Positions 1 through 9,977 of a DNA stretch of 64,000 nt are shown one piece after another (position 1 is the first letter of the stretch; each line of letters begins with the position of its first letter). The stretch is from positions 62,001 through 126,000 of the forward strand of contig NZ_PHFJ01000002.1 in NCBI RefSeq assembly GCF_003144535.1, in the 5' to 3' direction. The notes beneath the pieces are model-generated. The model was not told the DNA's origin, ran no database searches, and was given only the letters and a program-made list of their open reading frames with translations. Made by a program: the position numbers and the translations under genes. Origin of the DNA: Proteus penneri (GTDB taxonomy: Bacteria; Pseudomonadota; Gammaproteobacteria; Enterobacterales; Enterobacteriaceae).

Positions 1-967
1 GTAAACCCACTTGTTTGATGGTTTCGACTGCTAGAGGGTCATTTTTAATAGCCGCTCGACAAATGTCTTGGATTTGGCACTGTGTTAGCGATAAATACTG
101 GCTTGGATACCCTTGCTCTAACTGATAGCGCACTTTTGCTTCGATAGCAGTATTGGACGCTATCGTTTCTAAACAACCAAAATTACCACAATGGCAACGT
201 TCACCTAGAGGATCGATTTGAATATGACCAATCTCCCCTAAGTTACCACGCTGATTGAGTAGAATTTTATTATTAATAATAACACCAGCACCTGCACCAC
301 GATGGATCCGGACTAATAACGAGTCTTCACAATCTCGTGTCGCACCAAAATAATTCTCGGCTAGTGCAAGGCTTCGAATATCATGTCCAGCATAACAAGG
401 CAAATTAAAGTGTTTCTCTAAGCTATTGACTAGAGCCCAATTATCTACTTTCATATGAGGCATATAACGAACAATGCCTTTATTTGGATCAACAAGGCCG
501 GGTAAGATCACGGAAATTGAAATAAGCTCACGAATGCGGCGTTGGTTTTGCTTAATAAAATCATCAATTGCATTGATGAGCAGGGCTTCAACTTCATTTT
601 GAGTACTCTGCTCTAAAGGATAGTGCTGCTCAATGATGACTTTACCGCTTAGATCATAAAGAGCGACGGTGGCATCATTACGACCCAATCGTACACTGAC
701 TGTATTAAAATTACGGTGTTCAACAATGATGGAAATCGCACGGCGTCCACCTGTTGATGCTTGTTGGTCAACTTCTTTAATCAGCCCGCGTTCAAGCAAC
801 TGACGAGTAATTTTAGTCACACTGGCTGGTGCTAGTTGGCTTTGTTCGGCTATTTGGATACGGGAAATCGGCCCGTGTTGATCAATCAGTCGATACACAA
901 TCGCACTGTTAAGTTGTTTAACAAGATCGATATTGCCAATTTGCGTTTCAGTGTTGTTATGACTCAT
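1..967 (-). CDS. nagC: NagC, N-acetylglucosamine-responsive ROK-family repressor (3' end outside window)
   Basis: Transcriptional regulator of amino-sugar genes that releases DNA when GlcNAc-6-phosphate accumulates. About 322 codons are visible with no stop before the window edge, so the C-terminus is missing (E. coli NagC is about 406 residues). The N-terminal helix-turn-helix is clear (PISRIQIAEQSQLAPASVTK, roughly residues 33-52). The ROK zinc and sugar-binding motif CHCGNFGCLE is present. I chose ATG 967; in-frame ATGs at 973 and 979 are also possible. It follows nagA with only a short gap on the same strand, which fits a nagBAC operon. Likely targets in this window are the operators at 3430-3452 and 7983-8003. 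Confidence 0.95.
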   Translation of the reverse strand, partial: MSHNNTETQIGNIDLVKQLNSAIVYRLIDQHGPISRIQIAEQSQLAPASVTKITRQLLERGLIKEVDQQASTGGRRAISIIVEHRNFNTVSVRLGRNDATVALYDLSGKVIIEQHYPLEQSTQNEVEALLINAIDDFIKQNQRRIRELISISVILPGLVDPNKGIVRYMPHMKVDNWALVNSLEKHFNLPCYAGHDIRSLALAENYFGATRDCEDSLLVRIHRGAGAGVIINNKILLNQRGNLGEIGHIQIDPLGERCHCGNFGCLETIASNTAIEAKVRYQLEQGYPSQYLSLTQCQIQDICRAAIKNDPLAVETIKQVGL

Positions 968-982
968 CAGCATATACATCCA

Positions 983-2146
983 TTAGTTATCAGTTATTTC
1001 AATACCATTGACAAATGTTGTGCAAAGGTTGAAGTCCTTGTCAAAAGAAGCGAGATTAGCAATTTTTCCTGCTTCAATTGTCCCGAGTTCTTTTTCTATC
1101 CCAATCGCACGAGCAGGATAAAGTGTAGCCATCCGCAAGGTTTCATCTAATGGAATACCTACATGGATCACGCTATTTTTAATCGCACCAATCATGGTCA
1201 GTGATGATCCACTTAATGTGCCATCTGCATCGACACAAAGACCATTACGATAATATATGGTTTTACCGGCAAAATCGAAGCTATCCATCTCATTTTTATT
1301 AGGATCAAGCCCCGCTGGCGCAGTTGCGTCTGTGACTAAAAGTAATTTTTCACCCTTTAAACGCTTACTGTTACGAATATTTGCCCATGAAACATGTAAA
1401 CCATCGGCGATGATACCAGCATAAACCTCTGGTGTATCATAAATGGCGCCTACAAGCCCCGGGCCTCTGCCTGTAATATAAGGCATAGCATTGTAAAGGT
1501 GAGTCGATAATGAGATACCATTACGGAATCCTTTACGTGCTTCTTCATAAGTTGAATTGGAATGCCCCGCAGAAACAATGATACCTGCTTTGATTAATTG
1601 ACGAACATACTTTTCATCAACCATTTCTGGCGCAAGGGTGATTTTGGCGATGACATCAGCATTATCGCACAAATAGTTAATCATCTGAGCACTTGGTTGA
1701 CGAATGTATTGTGGATTATGTGTCCCTTTTTTAATCACATTGATATAAGGACCTTCTAAATGTAATCCCAATACTTTATTTTCATGTTTCTTCATATAAG
1801 CACGAGTTGCTTCGATGCCTATTTTCATCAATTCATCAGAACAGGTAATTAGCGTTGGCAAATAGCTAGTGCAACCTAAACGTTCATTCGCCTTTTGCAT
1901 AATTTCTAATGTTTCAACAGTGACATTTTCTGGTGTGTCATTAAATTGTACACCACCACAACCATTAACCTGTAAATCAATAAAGCCGGGAGAGACAATT
2001 GCACCTTTCATATCACGAACAGTGATATCTTTTGGCAGCTGATCCTGTGGGCAAACCTGCTCAATACGGGAGCCGTTAATAATAATGGCGTGGTTTTCTA
2101 AACGGTCGTAACCTGTATAAATAACAGCATTTGTTAAGGCAAACAT
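983..2146 (-). CDS. nagA: NagA, N-acetylglucosamine-6-phosphate deacetylase
   Basis: Converts GlcNAc-6-phosphate to glucosamine-6-phosphate plus acetate in the cytoplasm, the first step after PTS uptake. At 387 residues it is close to the family length. The metal ligands fall at the same numbering as in E. coli: E131 in HLEGP, H195 in SAGHSNST and H216 in THLYNAM. The catalytic D273 is in [10 protein letters not shown]. The gene lies between nagB and nagC on the same strand, and the nagB-nagA spacer holds a hairpin that may set relative expression. Nothing looks damaged. Confidence 0.97.
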   Translation of the reverse strand: MFALTNAVIYTGYDRLENHAIIINGSRIEQVCPQDQLPKDITVRDMKGAIVSPGFIDLQVNGCGGVQFNDTPENVTVETLEIMQKANERLGCTSYLPTLITCSDELMKIGIEATRAYMKKHENKVLGLHLEGPYINVIKKGTHNPQYIRQPSAQMINYLCDNADVIAKITLAPEMVDEKYVRQLIKAGIIVSAGHSNSTYEEARKGFRNGISLSTHLYNAMPYITGRGPGLVGAIYDTPEVYAGIIADGLHVSWANIRNSKRLKGEKLLLVTDATAPAGLDPNKNEMDSFDFAGKTIYYRNGLCVDADGTLSGSSLTMIGAIKNSVIHVGIPLDETLRMATLYPARAIGIEKELGTIEAGKIANLASFDKDFNLCTTFVNGIEITDN

Positions 2147-2188
2147 ACCTTTGTCTCCTGATAAGGGAAGTCAATCTAAAAAAGCCGA

Positions 2189-2220
2189 TATCAGCCAGCA
2201 AATTCTGGCTGATAAGTAAG
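2189..2220 (-). terminator. Hairpin between nagB and nagA (attenuator or partial terminator)
   Basis: A perfect 10-bp stem (TATCAGCCAG paired with CTGGCTGATA) has a 6-nt loop at 2189-2214. On the minus strand it is followed, after a few bases, by CTTTTTTAG (plus positions about 2178-2185). It sits inside the nagBA transcription unit, so partial termination or stabilisation of the nagB transcript is the likely role. The role is inferred. Confidence 0.5.
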
Positions 2221-2271
2221 AAAGTTTAGCCTTTTCCGCTACTTAATCAGTAGGTACTTATTTTACTAAAC

Positions 2272-3078
2272 TTAGTCTTGGTATTTCTGACACTCTTGCG
2301 CTTCAATCTGTTGGAAATAACGCAATGTTTTTACTCGTAATTCCATTGTTGCAGGATCATCACACACTAAAATAGCTTTAGGGTGAAGTTGAACACAAGA
2401 AATCGTCCATAAATGGTTAACAGCGCCTTCCGTTGCTGCATGTACTGCTTGCGCTTTATTAAAACCTGTCGCCAAAATCATTAGTTCTTCAGCATCTAAT
2501 AATGTGCCTACACCAACGGTCAGTGCATATTTAGGAACATGATTAACATTATTGTCGAAGAAACGTGAATTTGCTAAGCGTGTATCTTCAGTTAGCGTTT
2601 TCATACGAGTGCGTGAAGAGAGTGATGACGCAGGTTCATTAAATGCAATGTGACCGTCGTTACCTACACCGCCCATAAATAAATTGATTTTGCCATAAGA
2701 CTTAATTTTAGCCTCATAACGCTCGCATTCTGCTTGCGGATCTTCTGCATTGCCGTTTAATAAATTGATATTTTCATCTTTAATATCAATATGATTAAAG
2801 AAGTTTTCATACATAAAAGTACGATAACTTTGTGAATGATCTGATGGAATACCAACATATTCATCCATATTGAACGTCACAACGTGTTGGAAGCTAACTT
2901 TTCCTGCACGATGTAATTCAATTAACTCTTTATATGTCGCCAATGGCGTGCCACCAGTCGGTAAACCAAGTACGAAAGGGTGTTCTGCCGTTGGATTAAA
3001 TGCGTTGATCTTTTCAACGATGTAATTTGCAGACCACTTACCAACTTGCTTTGCCGTGGATAGGGGGATTAACCTCAT
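2272..3078 (-). CDS. nagB: NagB, glucosamine-6-phosphate deaminase
   Basis: Isomerises and deaminates glucosamine-6-phosphate to fructose-6-phosphate and ammonia, linking amino sugars to glycolysis. The protein is 268 residues (E. coli 266). Active-site residues are at the standard positions: D72 in MDEY, and D141, H143 and E148 in [12 protein letters not shown] chose ATG 3078 (MRLIPLST) because it matches the family N-terminus and has GAGGT about 5 bases upstream. An upstream in-frame start at 3102 would add eight atypical residues. It is the first gene of the minus-strand nagBAC unit and is divergent from nagE. Confidence 0.97.
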   Translation of the reverse strand: MRLIPLSTAKQVGKWSANYIVEKINAFNPTAEHPFVLGLPTGGTPLATYKELIELHRAGKVSFQHVVTFNMDEYVGIPSDHSQSYRTFMYENFFNHIDIKDENINLLNGNAEDPQAECERYEAKIKSYGKINLFMGGVGNDGHIAFNEPASSLSSRTRMKTLTEDTRLANSRFFDNNVNHVPKYALTVGVGTLLDAEELMILATGFNKAQAVHAATEGAVNHLWTISCVQLHPKAILVCDDPATMELRVKTLRYFQQIEAQECQKYQD

Positions 3079-3156
3079 AGTAACCTCATAGAAAAAAGAC
3101 AAATCTGATAACTCAGTAACGTGTTATTTTATCGTGTGATTATCAGTGGCTCATCT

Positions 3157-3284
3157 ATACCCGTCATCCTTCAAGTTGCAGGGGGGGTGGCTACGCTCAG
3201 CTACCCGAATCACATACATGAGTATACTCATCGGGATATCTTTGCTTGCAGCCTACCTGCAACTCGAATGATTTAGAGTGTATA
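3157..3284. repeat. Dispersed imperfect palindromic repeat, copy A
   Basis: About 128 bp with related ends: TTCAAGTTGCAG near the left, and CTGCAACTCGAA followed by TTTAGAGTGTAT at the right. The centre is a perfect 14-bp palindrome, ATGAGTATACTCAT. It is noncoding and sits between nagB and the nag operators. Copy B at 12090-12213 shares the end motifs and fold. Similar palindromic intergenic elements are known from Yersinia, Serratia and related genera; assignment to a named family is not made. Confidence 0.7.
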
Positions 3285-3336
3285 ACACGAATTTCTTTTC
3301 ATTTTTAGCTGATGATCGAAATGTCCCGCCAAAAGA

Positions 3337-3355
3337 TATTTTTAATCATAAAATA
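3337..3355. promoter_or_regulatory. Possible second NagC operator
   Basis: TATTTT and AAAATA half-sites flank a 7-bp spacer centred near 3346. It lacks the GC-containing core of the stronger site at 3430-3452. It is kept because the centre-to-centre distance, about 95 bp or nine helical turns, would suit a repression loop like that described for E. coli nagE-nagB. Confidence 0.3.
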
Positions 3356-3399
3356 AGCTTTCTGACTTAGCCAGCATTTCAGCTAAAAATTATACGGTA

Positions 3400-3419
3400 T
3401 TGGTGACTTCAATCACAAA
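3400..3419. promoter_or_regulatory. CRP-binding site in the nagE-nagB regulatory region
   Basis: GGTGA-CTTCAA-TCACA matches the CRP consensus TGTGA-N6-TCACA with one mismatch. It lies between the two NagC-like sites in the divergent nagB/nagE spacer, the same arrangement as in E. coli, where CRP activates both genes. Confidence 0.6.
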
Positions 3420-3429
3420 TTATGACTAA

Positions 3430-3452
3430 TTAATTTGCGATACAAAATAATT
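3430..3452. promoter_or_regulatory. NagC operator for nagE/nagB
   Basis: Read on the minus strand the core is TTTTGTATCGCAAATTAA, very close to the E. coli nagE/nagB NagC operator as I recall it (TTCGTATCGCAAATTAA). It lies about 110 bp upstream of nagE. Confidence 0.7.
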
Positions 3453-3557
3453 TTTTTAGACTAAAAATGGAATTAAATAATTAGCTCATCAATTTTATTA
3501 TAAAATATGAATGAGTATGAATAAGATCCCGCATAGGGGCTATCCAAGGGGGAGTTT

Positions 3558-5600
3558 GTGAATATTTTAAGTTATCTGCAGAAGATAGGGCGGGCGCTGA
3601 TGGTGCCTGTTGCTACATTACCTGCAGCAGCAATTCTGATGGGGATTGGCTACTGGATTGATCCAGTAGGCTGGGGTAGCGATAACGCGCTTGCTGCCTT
3701 ACTTATCAAATCTGGTGCTGCTATCATCGACAATATGTCAGTTTTGTTTGCCATTGGTGTTGCTTATGGTATGTCGAAAGACAAAGACGGCGCTGCCGCT
3801 TTAACAGGATTTGTTGGGTTCTTAGTCGTGACAACACTCTGTTCTCCAGCAGCGGTGTCAATGATCAAAGGTCTGCCTTTAGAAGAGGTTCCCGTTGCTT
3901 TTGGTAAAATAAATAACCAGTTTGTTGGGATCTTGGTTGGTGTACTTTCTGCCGAGCTTTATAACCGCTTTAGTAGCGTTGAACTGCCTCGTGCACTGTC
4001 GTTCTTTAGTGGTCGCCGTTTAGTTCCTATCCTAACCTCATTTTTAATGATCATCGTCGCTTTTATTCTGATGTATATCTGGCCTGTGATTTATGGTGGA
4101 TTAGTCAGCTTCGGTGAAAGTATTAAAGATATGGGGGCATTGGGTGCGGGTATCTATGCATTCTTTAACCGTTTATTAATTCCAGTTGGCTTACACCATG
4201 CGTTGAACTCTGTATTCTGGTTTGATGTCGCTGGTATTAACGATATTCCTAATTTTCTAGCAGGTCAGCAAGCTATTGATTCTGGCTTAGCAACTGTGGG
4301 TGTAACAGGTCGTTATCAAGCAGGTTTCTTCCCAGTAATGATGTTTGGCTTACCGGGTGCAGCACTAGCGATTTATCACTGTGCACGTAAAGAGAACAAA
4401 GCAAAAGTTGCAGGTATCATGCTTGCTGGTGCATTTGCTGCTTTCTTCACCGGTATTACTGAACCGCTTGAATTCTCCTTTATGTTCGTGGCACCAGTGC
4501 TTTATGTTATTCACGCATTCTTAATGGCGATTTCTGTTTATATCGCGGCAAGCATGGAGTGGATTTCAGGATTCGGCTTTAGTGCAGGTTTAGTGGACAT
4601 GTTCTTATCTTCACGCAACCCACTAGCTGTTCATTGGTACATGCTGATTGTTCAAGGTATTGTTTTCTTCTTTATTTATTACGGTATTTTCCGTTTCACT
4701 ATTACTAAATTCAACCTGAAAACGCCGGGTCGTGAAGATGAAGTGATTGGTGATGAAACAGCTGATGGTTATGATGAAGATATCAAAACAGCGCCAGCAA
4801 ATAGTAAAGAAGGTATCCAGCAAGAAGCGCGTCAATATATCGCGGCTATCGGTGGTTCTGATAATTTAACCGGTATTGATGCTTGTATTACCCGTTTACG
4901 CTTAAATGTAAAAGATGCCACAGTTGTTAATGATGCCTATGCAAAACGTTTAGGTGCATCAGGTGTTATTCGTTTAAACAAACAAAGTGTTCAAGTGATT
5001 GTGGGTACGCGTGCTGAATTAGTCGCTAACGCGATGCGTGATGTATTAACACAAGGCCCTGTTGCCGCTTATGAAGCGCCTGCTACCTCGACAGTATCTA
5101 CGGAAAAAACAGCTGTAAAACAAGCCAACACAAATTCAAAAGTATTACTTGAAATGATTGCGCCTTTTGATGGCGAAATCGTGGCATTGAAAGATGTGCC
5201 TGATGAAGCGTTCTCTAGTGGTATTGTTGGTGATGGTGTAGCAATTAAACCAACTTCTAATATCGTAATGGCGCCTGCGCCAGGTACTGTTGTTAAGATT
5301 TTTGATACAAACCACGCATTTTGTATTGAGACTGACAATGGGGTTGAAATCATCGTGCATATGGGAATTGATACTGTTGCGTTAGGTGGCAAAGGCTTCA
5401 AGCGTTTAGTTGAAGAAGGTGCAGAGGTTAAAGTTGGTCAACCTATCTTAGAATTAGATCTTGAATATCTGAATGCTAATGCTAAATCGATGATAAGCCC
5501 TGTGATTGTTAGCAATATCGATGATTTTGATAAAATTGCTGAACAAGTTACAGGTGAAGTGGTTGGAAATAAAACCGTTATCTACAAAGTATTAAAATAA
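3558..5600 (+). CDS. nagE: NagE, GlcNAc-specific PTS permease EIICBA
   Basis: Single-chain PTS transporter that imports and phosphorylates GlcNAc. The 680 residues contain an N-terminal EIIC membrane domain (about 1-390), an EIIB domain with phospho-cysteine C443 (DACITRLRL), and a C-terminal EIIA domain with phospho-histidine H601 (IVHMGIDTV). The start is GTG, preceded by a strong AAGGGGGAG. It is about 30 residues longer than E. coli NagE, mostly in EIIC. It is divergent from nagB and preceded by CRP and NagC sites. Confidence 0.97.
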   Translation: MNILSYLQKIGRALMVPVATLPAAAILMGIGYWIDPVGWGSDNALAALLIKSGAAIIDNMSVLFAIGVAYGMSKDKDGAAALTGFVGFLVVTTLCSPAAVSMIKGLPLEEVPVAFGKINNQFVGILVGVLSAELYNRFSSVELPRALSFFSGRRLVPILTSFLMIIVAFILMYIWPVIYGGLVSFGESIKDMGALGAGIYAFFNRLLIPVGLHHALNSVFWFDVAGINDIPNFLAGQQAIDSGLATVGVTGRYQAGFFPVMMFGLPGAALAIYHCARKENKAKVAGIMLAGAFAAFFTGITEPLEFSFMFVAPVLYVIHAFLMAISVYIAASMEWISGFGFSAGLVDMFLSSRNPLAVHWYMLIVQGIVFFFIYYGIFRFTITKFNLKTPGREDEVIGDETADGYDEDIKTAPANSKEGIQQEARQYIAAIGGSDNLTGIDACITRLRLNVKDATVVNDAYAKRLGASGVIRLNKQSVQVIVGTRAELVANAMRDVLTQGPVAAYEAPATSTVSTEKTAVKQANTNSKVLLEMIAPFDGEIVALKDVPDEAFSSGIVGDGVAIKPTSNIVMAPAPGTVVKIFDTNHAFCIETDNGVEIIVHMGIDTVALGGKGFKRLVEEGAEVKVGQPILELDLEYLNANAKSMISPVIVSNIDDFDKIAEQVTGEVVGNKTVIYKVLK

Positions 5601-5650
5601 ATTCTATACAGATATTTAATCCTCTATAAAGAGATGGTTAAATAAGACGA

Positions 5651-5687
5651 TAAAACGGGGAGTCTTTCGAACTTCCCGTTTTTTTAT
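5651..5687 (+). terminator. Rho-independent terminator of nagE
   Basis: A 10-bp stem (AACGGGGAGT with ACTTCCCGTT, one G-U pair) has a 7-base loop and is followed directly by a T tract. Confidence 0.85.
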
Positions 5688-5791
5688 CTCTATTTTGATA
5701 AATATCTCAGGGGTGTATTTAGCTAAGGTATTTATGAAACCTGCTTATTGGATTATAGTGGGTTAATTATGCGTTTTGCTTTGAGGAAAAA

Positions 5792-7465
5792 ATGACCATG
5801 AATGAGGCAGATGCCCGCCCAACGAACTTTATTCGTCAAATTATTGACGAAGATCTGGCTACTGGGAAACATGATAGCGTTCATACGCGTTTCCCACCTG
5901 AACCTAATGGCTATCTTCATATCGGCCATGCGAAATCAATTTGCCTGAATTTTGGTATTGCTAAAGATTATCAGGGAAAATGTAATCTACGTTTTGATGA
6001 TACCAATCCAGTAAAAGAAGATATTGAGTATATCAACTCAATTCAAAAAGATGTTCAGTGGTTAGGTTTCCAATGGGAAGGTAGCATTCATTACTCCTCA
6101 GATTATTTTGATCAGCTTTATCAATATGCGATTGAGTTGATTAATAAAGGCTTAGCTTATGTCGATGAGTTGAGCGCTGAAGAAATTCGTGAATACCGCG
6201 GTACATTAAAAGAGCCTGGTAAAAACAGCCCTTATCGCTCACGTAGCGTAGAAGAGAACTTAGCACTATTTGAAAAAATGCGTGCTGGTGGCTTTGAAGA
6301 AGGTAAAGCGTGTTTACGTGCGAAAATTGATATGGCATCACCGTTTATTGTTATGCGTGATCCGGTGCTTTATCGTATTAAATTTGCTGAACACCACCAA
6401 ACTGGAAATAAATGGTGCATTTATCCAATGTATGATTTTACCCACTGTATTTCTGATGCACTGGAAAATATCACACATTCTTTATGTACTTTAGAATTCC
6501 AAGATAACCGTCGTTTATATGATTGGGTGCTGGATAATATCACTATCCCTTGTCATCCTCGTCAATATGAATTCTCACGTCTTAACCTTGAATACACAGT
6601 GATGTCAAAACGTAAGCTGAATCAGCTTGTGACAGAAAACATTGTGAATGGTTGGGATGACCCTCGTATGCCAACGATCTCAGGCTTACGTCGTCGTGGT
6701 TATACAGCAGAATCTATTCGTGAGTTCTGCCAACGTATTGGTGTGACGAAACAAGAAAACAATGTTGAAATGGCTGCATTAGAATCTTGTATTCGTGATG
6801 ATTTAAACGAAAATGCACCACGTGCAATGGCGGTTATCGATCCGGTTCGTTTAGTGATTGAAAATATGCCAGAAGGCGAAGAGATTTTAACTGCGCCGAA
6901 TCACCCAAATAAGCCGGAAATGGGGACGCGTGAAGTGCCATTTAGCCGTGAAATTTATATTGATCGCGCAGACTTCAAAGAAGAAGCAAACCGTCAATAT
7001 AAACGTCTGGTGCTAGGTAAAGAAGTACGTTTACGTAATGCTTATGTTATTAAAGCTGAGCGTGTTGAAAAAGACGAGCAAGGTGAAATCACAACCATTT
7101 ACTGTACTTATGATGCTGAGACTTTAAATAAAGATCCTGCTGATGGACGTAAAGTAAAAGGCGTTATTCACTGGGTGAGCATTCCACACGCTATTCCTGC
7201 TGAAATCCGTCTTTATGACCGTCTATTTAGTGTGCCAAATCCAGCGGCAGAAGATGATTTCTTATCAACAATTAACCCTGAATCTTTAGTTATTCGTGAA
7301 GGTTTTGTTGAACGTAGCTTAAAAGATGCAGCTATCGAAAAAGCGTATCAATTTGAGCGTGAAGGCTACTTCTGTGTTGATAAGCTTTCAACGGCGGATA
7401 AACTTGTGTTTAACCGTACCGTGGGCTTACGCGACACTTGGGCGAAGATTTCTCAACAAGGTTAA
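5792..7465 (+). CDS. glnS: GlnS, glutaminyl-tRNA synthetase
   Basis: Class I aminoacyl-tRNA synthetase that charges tRNA-Gln. The protein is 557 residues (E. coli 554) and collinear with the E. coli enzyme. The HIGH motif is at residues 43-46 (YLHIGHAKS) and the KMSKS-type loop MSKRK at 271-275. ATG 5792 and ATG 5798 are both plausible: GAGG at 5783-5786 lies 5 or 11 bases upstream, and the second start gives a length and N-terminus (MNEADARPT) closer to E. coli. The neighbouring chiP is also the E. coli arrangement. Confidence 0.97.
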   Translation: MTMNEADARPTNFIRQIIDEDLATGKHDSVHTRFPPEPNGYLHIGHAKSICLNFGIAKDYQGKCNLRFDDTNPVKEDIEYINSIQKDVQWLGFQWEGSIHYSSDYFDQLYQYAIELINKGLAYVDELSAEEIREYRGTLKEPGKNSPYRSRSVEENLALFEKMRAGGFEEGKACLRAKIDMASPFIVMRDPVLYRIKFAEHHQTGNKWCIYPMYDFTHCISDALENITHSLCTLEFQDNRRLYDWVLDNITIPCHPRQYEFSRLNLEYTVMSKRKLNQLVTENIVNGWDDPRMPTISGLRRRGYTAESIREFCQRIGVTKQENNVEMAALESCIRDDLNENAPRAMAVIDPVRLVIENMPEGEEILTAPNHPNKPEMGTREVPFSREIYIDRADFKEEANRQYKRLVLGKEVRLRNAYVIKAERVEKDEQGEITTIYCTYDAETLNKDPADGRKVKGVIHWVSIPHAIPAEIRLYDRLFSVPNPAAEDDFLSTINPESLVIREGFVERSLKDAAIEKAYQFEREGYFCVDKLSTADKLVFNRTVGLRDTWAKISQQG

Positions 7466-7518
7466 TTTAAACCTTATTTTGAGTTGTATTAAGTATCGTT
7501 AGTACCAAAATTAATAGG

Positions 7519-7550
7519 ATGCTCGGTAATTAAGTTATCGAGCATTTTTT
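7519..7550 (+). terminator. Rho-independent terminator of glnS
   Basis: An 11-bp stem, ATGCTCGGTAA with TTATCGAGCAT (one G-U), has a 5-base loop and runs into TTTTTT. Confidence 0.85.
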
Positions 7551-7982
7551 CATCTGTTTTCTTTTTAAGATTGTACGATTTTTCATCTGTTTATATTTAA
7601 TATTTATTCTTCTGGGATCAATTAATCTCAATTTTTTCATTTCAAACGATAACTTTTTATTTGTTTCATTTGAAATAATTAACTTGTTATCACTTTATTC
7701 TTCCGTTTTTTCATACCATTTCATTAAATAAGACTGTAGTAAGAAAAGTGTGATTGAATGCACATATTTTACATCGTTAAAAAAGCTTATTTATAAGCAC
7801 TACTTATTATTCCTTTTAATAAAAACGAAATCTAATATCGTTTAAAGATTGGTGTAAAAATTAAATAAAATCAATTTGTTATATTTATTTTTAATGAGGG
7901 ATTATAAAAGCAAGAAAATGAAACGATCATTTAGTTATGTGCCCTTGGTTATATTTTGATAAAAATTCTCTTTTTTTGGTTG
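7551..7982. other. AT-rich noncoding spacer upstream of chiP
   Basis: No coding sequence or structured element is seen here before the NagC operator. It probably carries chiP promoter elements, but none could be picked out with confidence. Confidence 0.5.
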
Positions 7983-8003
7983 ATAATTCGCGTCGCGAAA
8001 AAT
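7983..8003. promoter_or_regulatory. NagC operator of chiP
   Basis: Contains the perfect palindrome TTCGCG-T-CGCGAA (7987-7999) with flanking A/T bases, essentially the same core as the high-affinity NagC site upstream of E. coli chiP (ybfM). It implies derepression of chiP when GlcNAc-6-phosphate is present. Confidence 0.75.
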
Positions 8004-8092
8004 ATGCTGTTTCTAACCTAATTTAGGTTTTTTCCCCACTTGGGGTTTTATATTTGGAAATAGGCATTGTGCTTATTTCTTTTTTAGTCAAA

Positions 8093-8104
8093 GTCAAAGA
8101 GGAA
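8093..8104 (+). promoter_or_regulatory. ChiX small-RNA pairing site over the chiP ribosome-binding site
   Basis: GTCAAAGAGGAA is the exact complement of the ChiX seed UUCCUCUUUGAC as recalled from E. coli and Salmonella, and it includes the chiP Shine-Dalgarno GAGG. In those species ChiX represses chiP at this spot until chitosugar-induced transcripts titrate it. The chiX gene itself is not in this window. Confidence 0.65.
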
Positions 8105-8112
8105 ACAATGCT

Positions 8113-9507
8113 ATGGTTATGCAACATGCTAAACCAGGCAGGGTGGCACTTGTCGTTATGGGCGCATTGCTTGTAACTGCACTACCTGCAAAAATGTCTC
8201 ATGCTGAAGGATTTATTGATGACTCAACCCTAACAGGCGGCCTTTTTTATTGGCAACGTGACCGTGATAGAAAAGAGTTAACACCAAATAGTCCTGATTA
8301 CGGCAAATACAAAGCTAACCTACACCATTCTACTTTCAACGCTAATCTAGACTTCTCATCAGGTTACCTTGGTGATTTTATTGGTATTGATTTAGCTGCC
8401 TTTGGTGCAGCTGAATTGAATAATAGTGGCCCCGCAGCACCTAACGAAATCGGTTTTAGTGACGCAAAAAGTCGCTGGGATGAAAAATGGACTGGCGATC
8501 GCAGTGGCTTAAGCGTTTATAAAGCAGCTGCAAAATTCAAATTAGGCAATTTCTGGGCTCAAGGGGGATATATTCAACCTAAAGGTCAAACGTTATTGCG
8601 TCCACATTGGAGCTTCTTACCGGGAACTTACCGCGGTGCTGAAGCGGGTGCTGTTTTCGACTTCGATAAAAGCGGTGAATTATCTTTCTCCTATATGTGG
8701 ACAGATGAATATAAAGCACCATGGTATCGGAATATGTATAACTTCCGTAAAGCTGATCTAGAAACCAATATCAGCTATCTTCACTCTTTTGGCGCCAAAT
8801 ATGATTTTAAAAACAGCCTAGTGTTAGAAGCTGCATTTGGTCAGGCCGATGGTTATATCGATCAGTATTTTGGTAAAGTTTCTTATGATTTCCCAATTGC
8901 TGATAATGCATTAAGAACATCTTACCAATTCTACGGTGCTAAAGATAAAGTGACCGGTGGTGGTGTTAATGACGTTTATGATGGGCTGGCATGGTTACAA
9001 GCACTGACTTTTGGTTATACCTACAATGTATTTGACTTCAAAGTAGAAGGAACATGGGTTAAAGCCGAAGGTAATCAAGGTTATTTCTTACAACGTATGA
9101 CGCCGGGTTGGGCGACATCAAATGGTCGTCTTGATATTTGGTGGGATGGTCGTTCTGACTTTAACGCCAATGGTGAAAAAGCACTTTATGCGGGTGTAAT
9201 GTACGATCTGAAAAATTGGGATCTATCTGGCTGGGCGGTAGGCACTTCTTATGTTTATGCATGGGATGCTAAGCCAAGTGGTAAAGCCATTTATGATCAA
9301 GGTCAGCGCATCAGAGAAAGTGCATGGAATGCGGATATTATGTATACGGTTCAAGAAGGTCGCGCTAAAGGGACACTCTTTAAGCTTCATTATACCCGTT
9401 ATGATAACCATTCCGATATCCCAAGTTATGAAGGTGGTTTTGGTAATATCTTCCAAGATGAAAAAGACGTTAAGTTTAACGTAATTATGCCATTTACTAT
9501 TTTCTAA
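8113..9507 (+). CDS. chiP: ChiP, chitoporin (OprD-like outer-membrane channel for chitooligosaccharides)
   Basis: Outer-membrane porin that lets chitobiose and chitotriose into the periplasm. The 464-residue protein has a cleavable signal peptide ending near SHA-EGF (about residue 31) and a mature start [12 protein letters not shown] like E. coli ChiP. It ends in [11 protein letters not shown], with the terminal aromatic typical of outer-membrane barrels. ATG 8113 was chosen; ATG 8119 is possible. NagC and ChiX sites lie upstream. The E. coli partner lipoprotein gene chiQ is absent downstream. Confidence 0.95.
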   Translation: MVMQHAKPGRVALVVMGALLVTALPAKMSHAEGFIDDSTLTGGLFYWQRDRDRKELTPNSPDYGKYKANLHHSTFNANLDFSSGYLGDFIGIDLAAFGAAELNNSGPAAPNEIGFSDAKSRWDEKWTGDRSGLSVYKAAAKFKLGNFWAQGGYIQPKGQTLLRPHWSFLPGTYRGAEAGAVFDFDKSGELSFSYMWTDEYKAPWYRNMYNFRKADLETNISYLHSFGAKYDFKNSLVLEAAFGQADGYIDQYFGKVSYDFPIADNALRTSYQFYGAKDKVTGGGVNDVYDGLAWLQALTFGYTYNVFDFKVEGTWVKAEGNQGYFLQRMTPGWATSNGRLDIWWDGRSDFNANGEKALYAGVMYDLKNWDLSGWAVGTSYVYAWDAKPSGKAIYDQGQRIRESAWNADIMYTVQEGRAKGTLFKLHYTRYDNHSDIPSYEGGFGNIFQDEKDVKFNVIMPFTIF

Positions 9508-9517
9508 TATCAGAGTG

Positions 9518-9548
9518 AGGATAAAGTGCATTAATTGCACTTTATCCT
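9518..9548. terminator. Strong hairpin after chiP
   Basis: A perfect 13-bp stem (AGGATAAAGTGCA with TGCACTTTATCCT) has a 5-nt loop 11 bases after the chiP stop. There is no clean T tract, so it may end transcription weakly or protect the 3' end. Confidence 0.5.
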
Positions 9549-9759
9549 GAATAAAATAAAAAGTTAAATACGATTACGATGAGTAAAAATAAGTAATAGA
9601 AAGAGTAGGGATAAATTAAAAAGAATAAATATTATTCTCAAAAATTAGCCTCGTTAATAAAGTGAAGTTGTCAGCAGTAGTAAGAAGTAAAGTCGTCATG
9701 TCATGCCGTCTGAGATAAATGTGAGTGGGTTATGTTTATCTCTTGTGCTTCAGTTATTT

Positions 9760-9838
9760 CGCAAAATTTGCGTAAGGTATTTACCCTAATAGGCAGTCAG
9801 AGTGGGTATCGTAGTGGGGGGTAAATACCTTTATTTTT
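9760..9838 (+). other. Palindrome and long stem-loop upstream of the DUF817 gene
   Basis: In the 427-bp spacer after the chiP hairpin there is a perfect 13-bp palindrome, CGCAAA-A-TTTGCG (9760-9772). It is followed by a perfect 13-bp stem, AAGGTATTTACCC (9774-9786) with GGGTAAATACCTT (9819-9831). The loop is 32 nt and the tail is TATTTTT. Part of the left arm (TACCC) can also pair with GGGTA at 9803-9807. It resembles a leader, attenuator or small-RNA terminator. No coding sequence is seen in the rest of the spacer (9549-9977). Confidence 0.45.
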
Positions 9839-9977
9839 AAATCCTTTCTTTTTCGTTCTTTTCATCCTTGTACGTTTTTTCATTCTATGGCAAATTTCTT
9901 CTCATTCATTTTATCTCTCCTTAATTTATTATTTTGCATTGAATGCTATTTAATAATGCACGTTTTCAGGAAGAAGC

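Noticed and set aside
836-1150. A 104-codon plus-strand open frame across the nagC-nagA junction
   Set aside because: It lies antisense to two well-conserved genes and resembles no family; it is a shadow frame.
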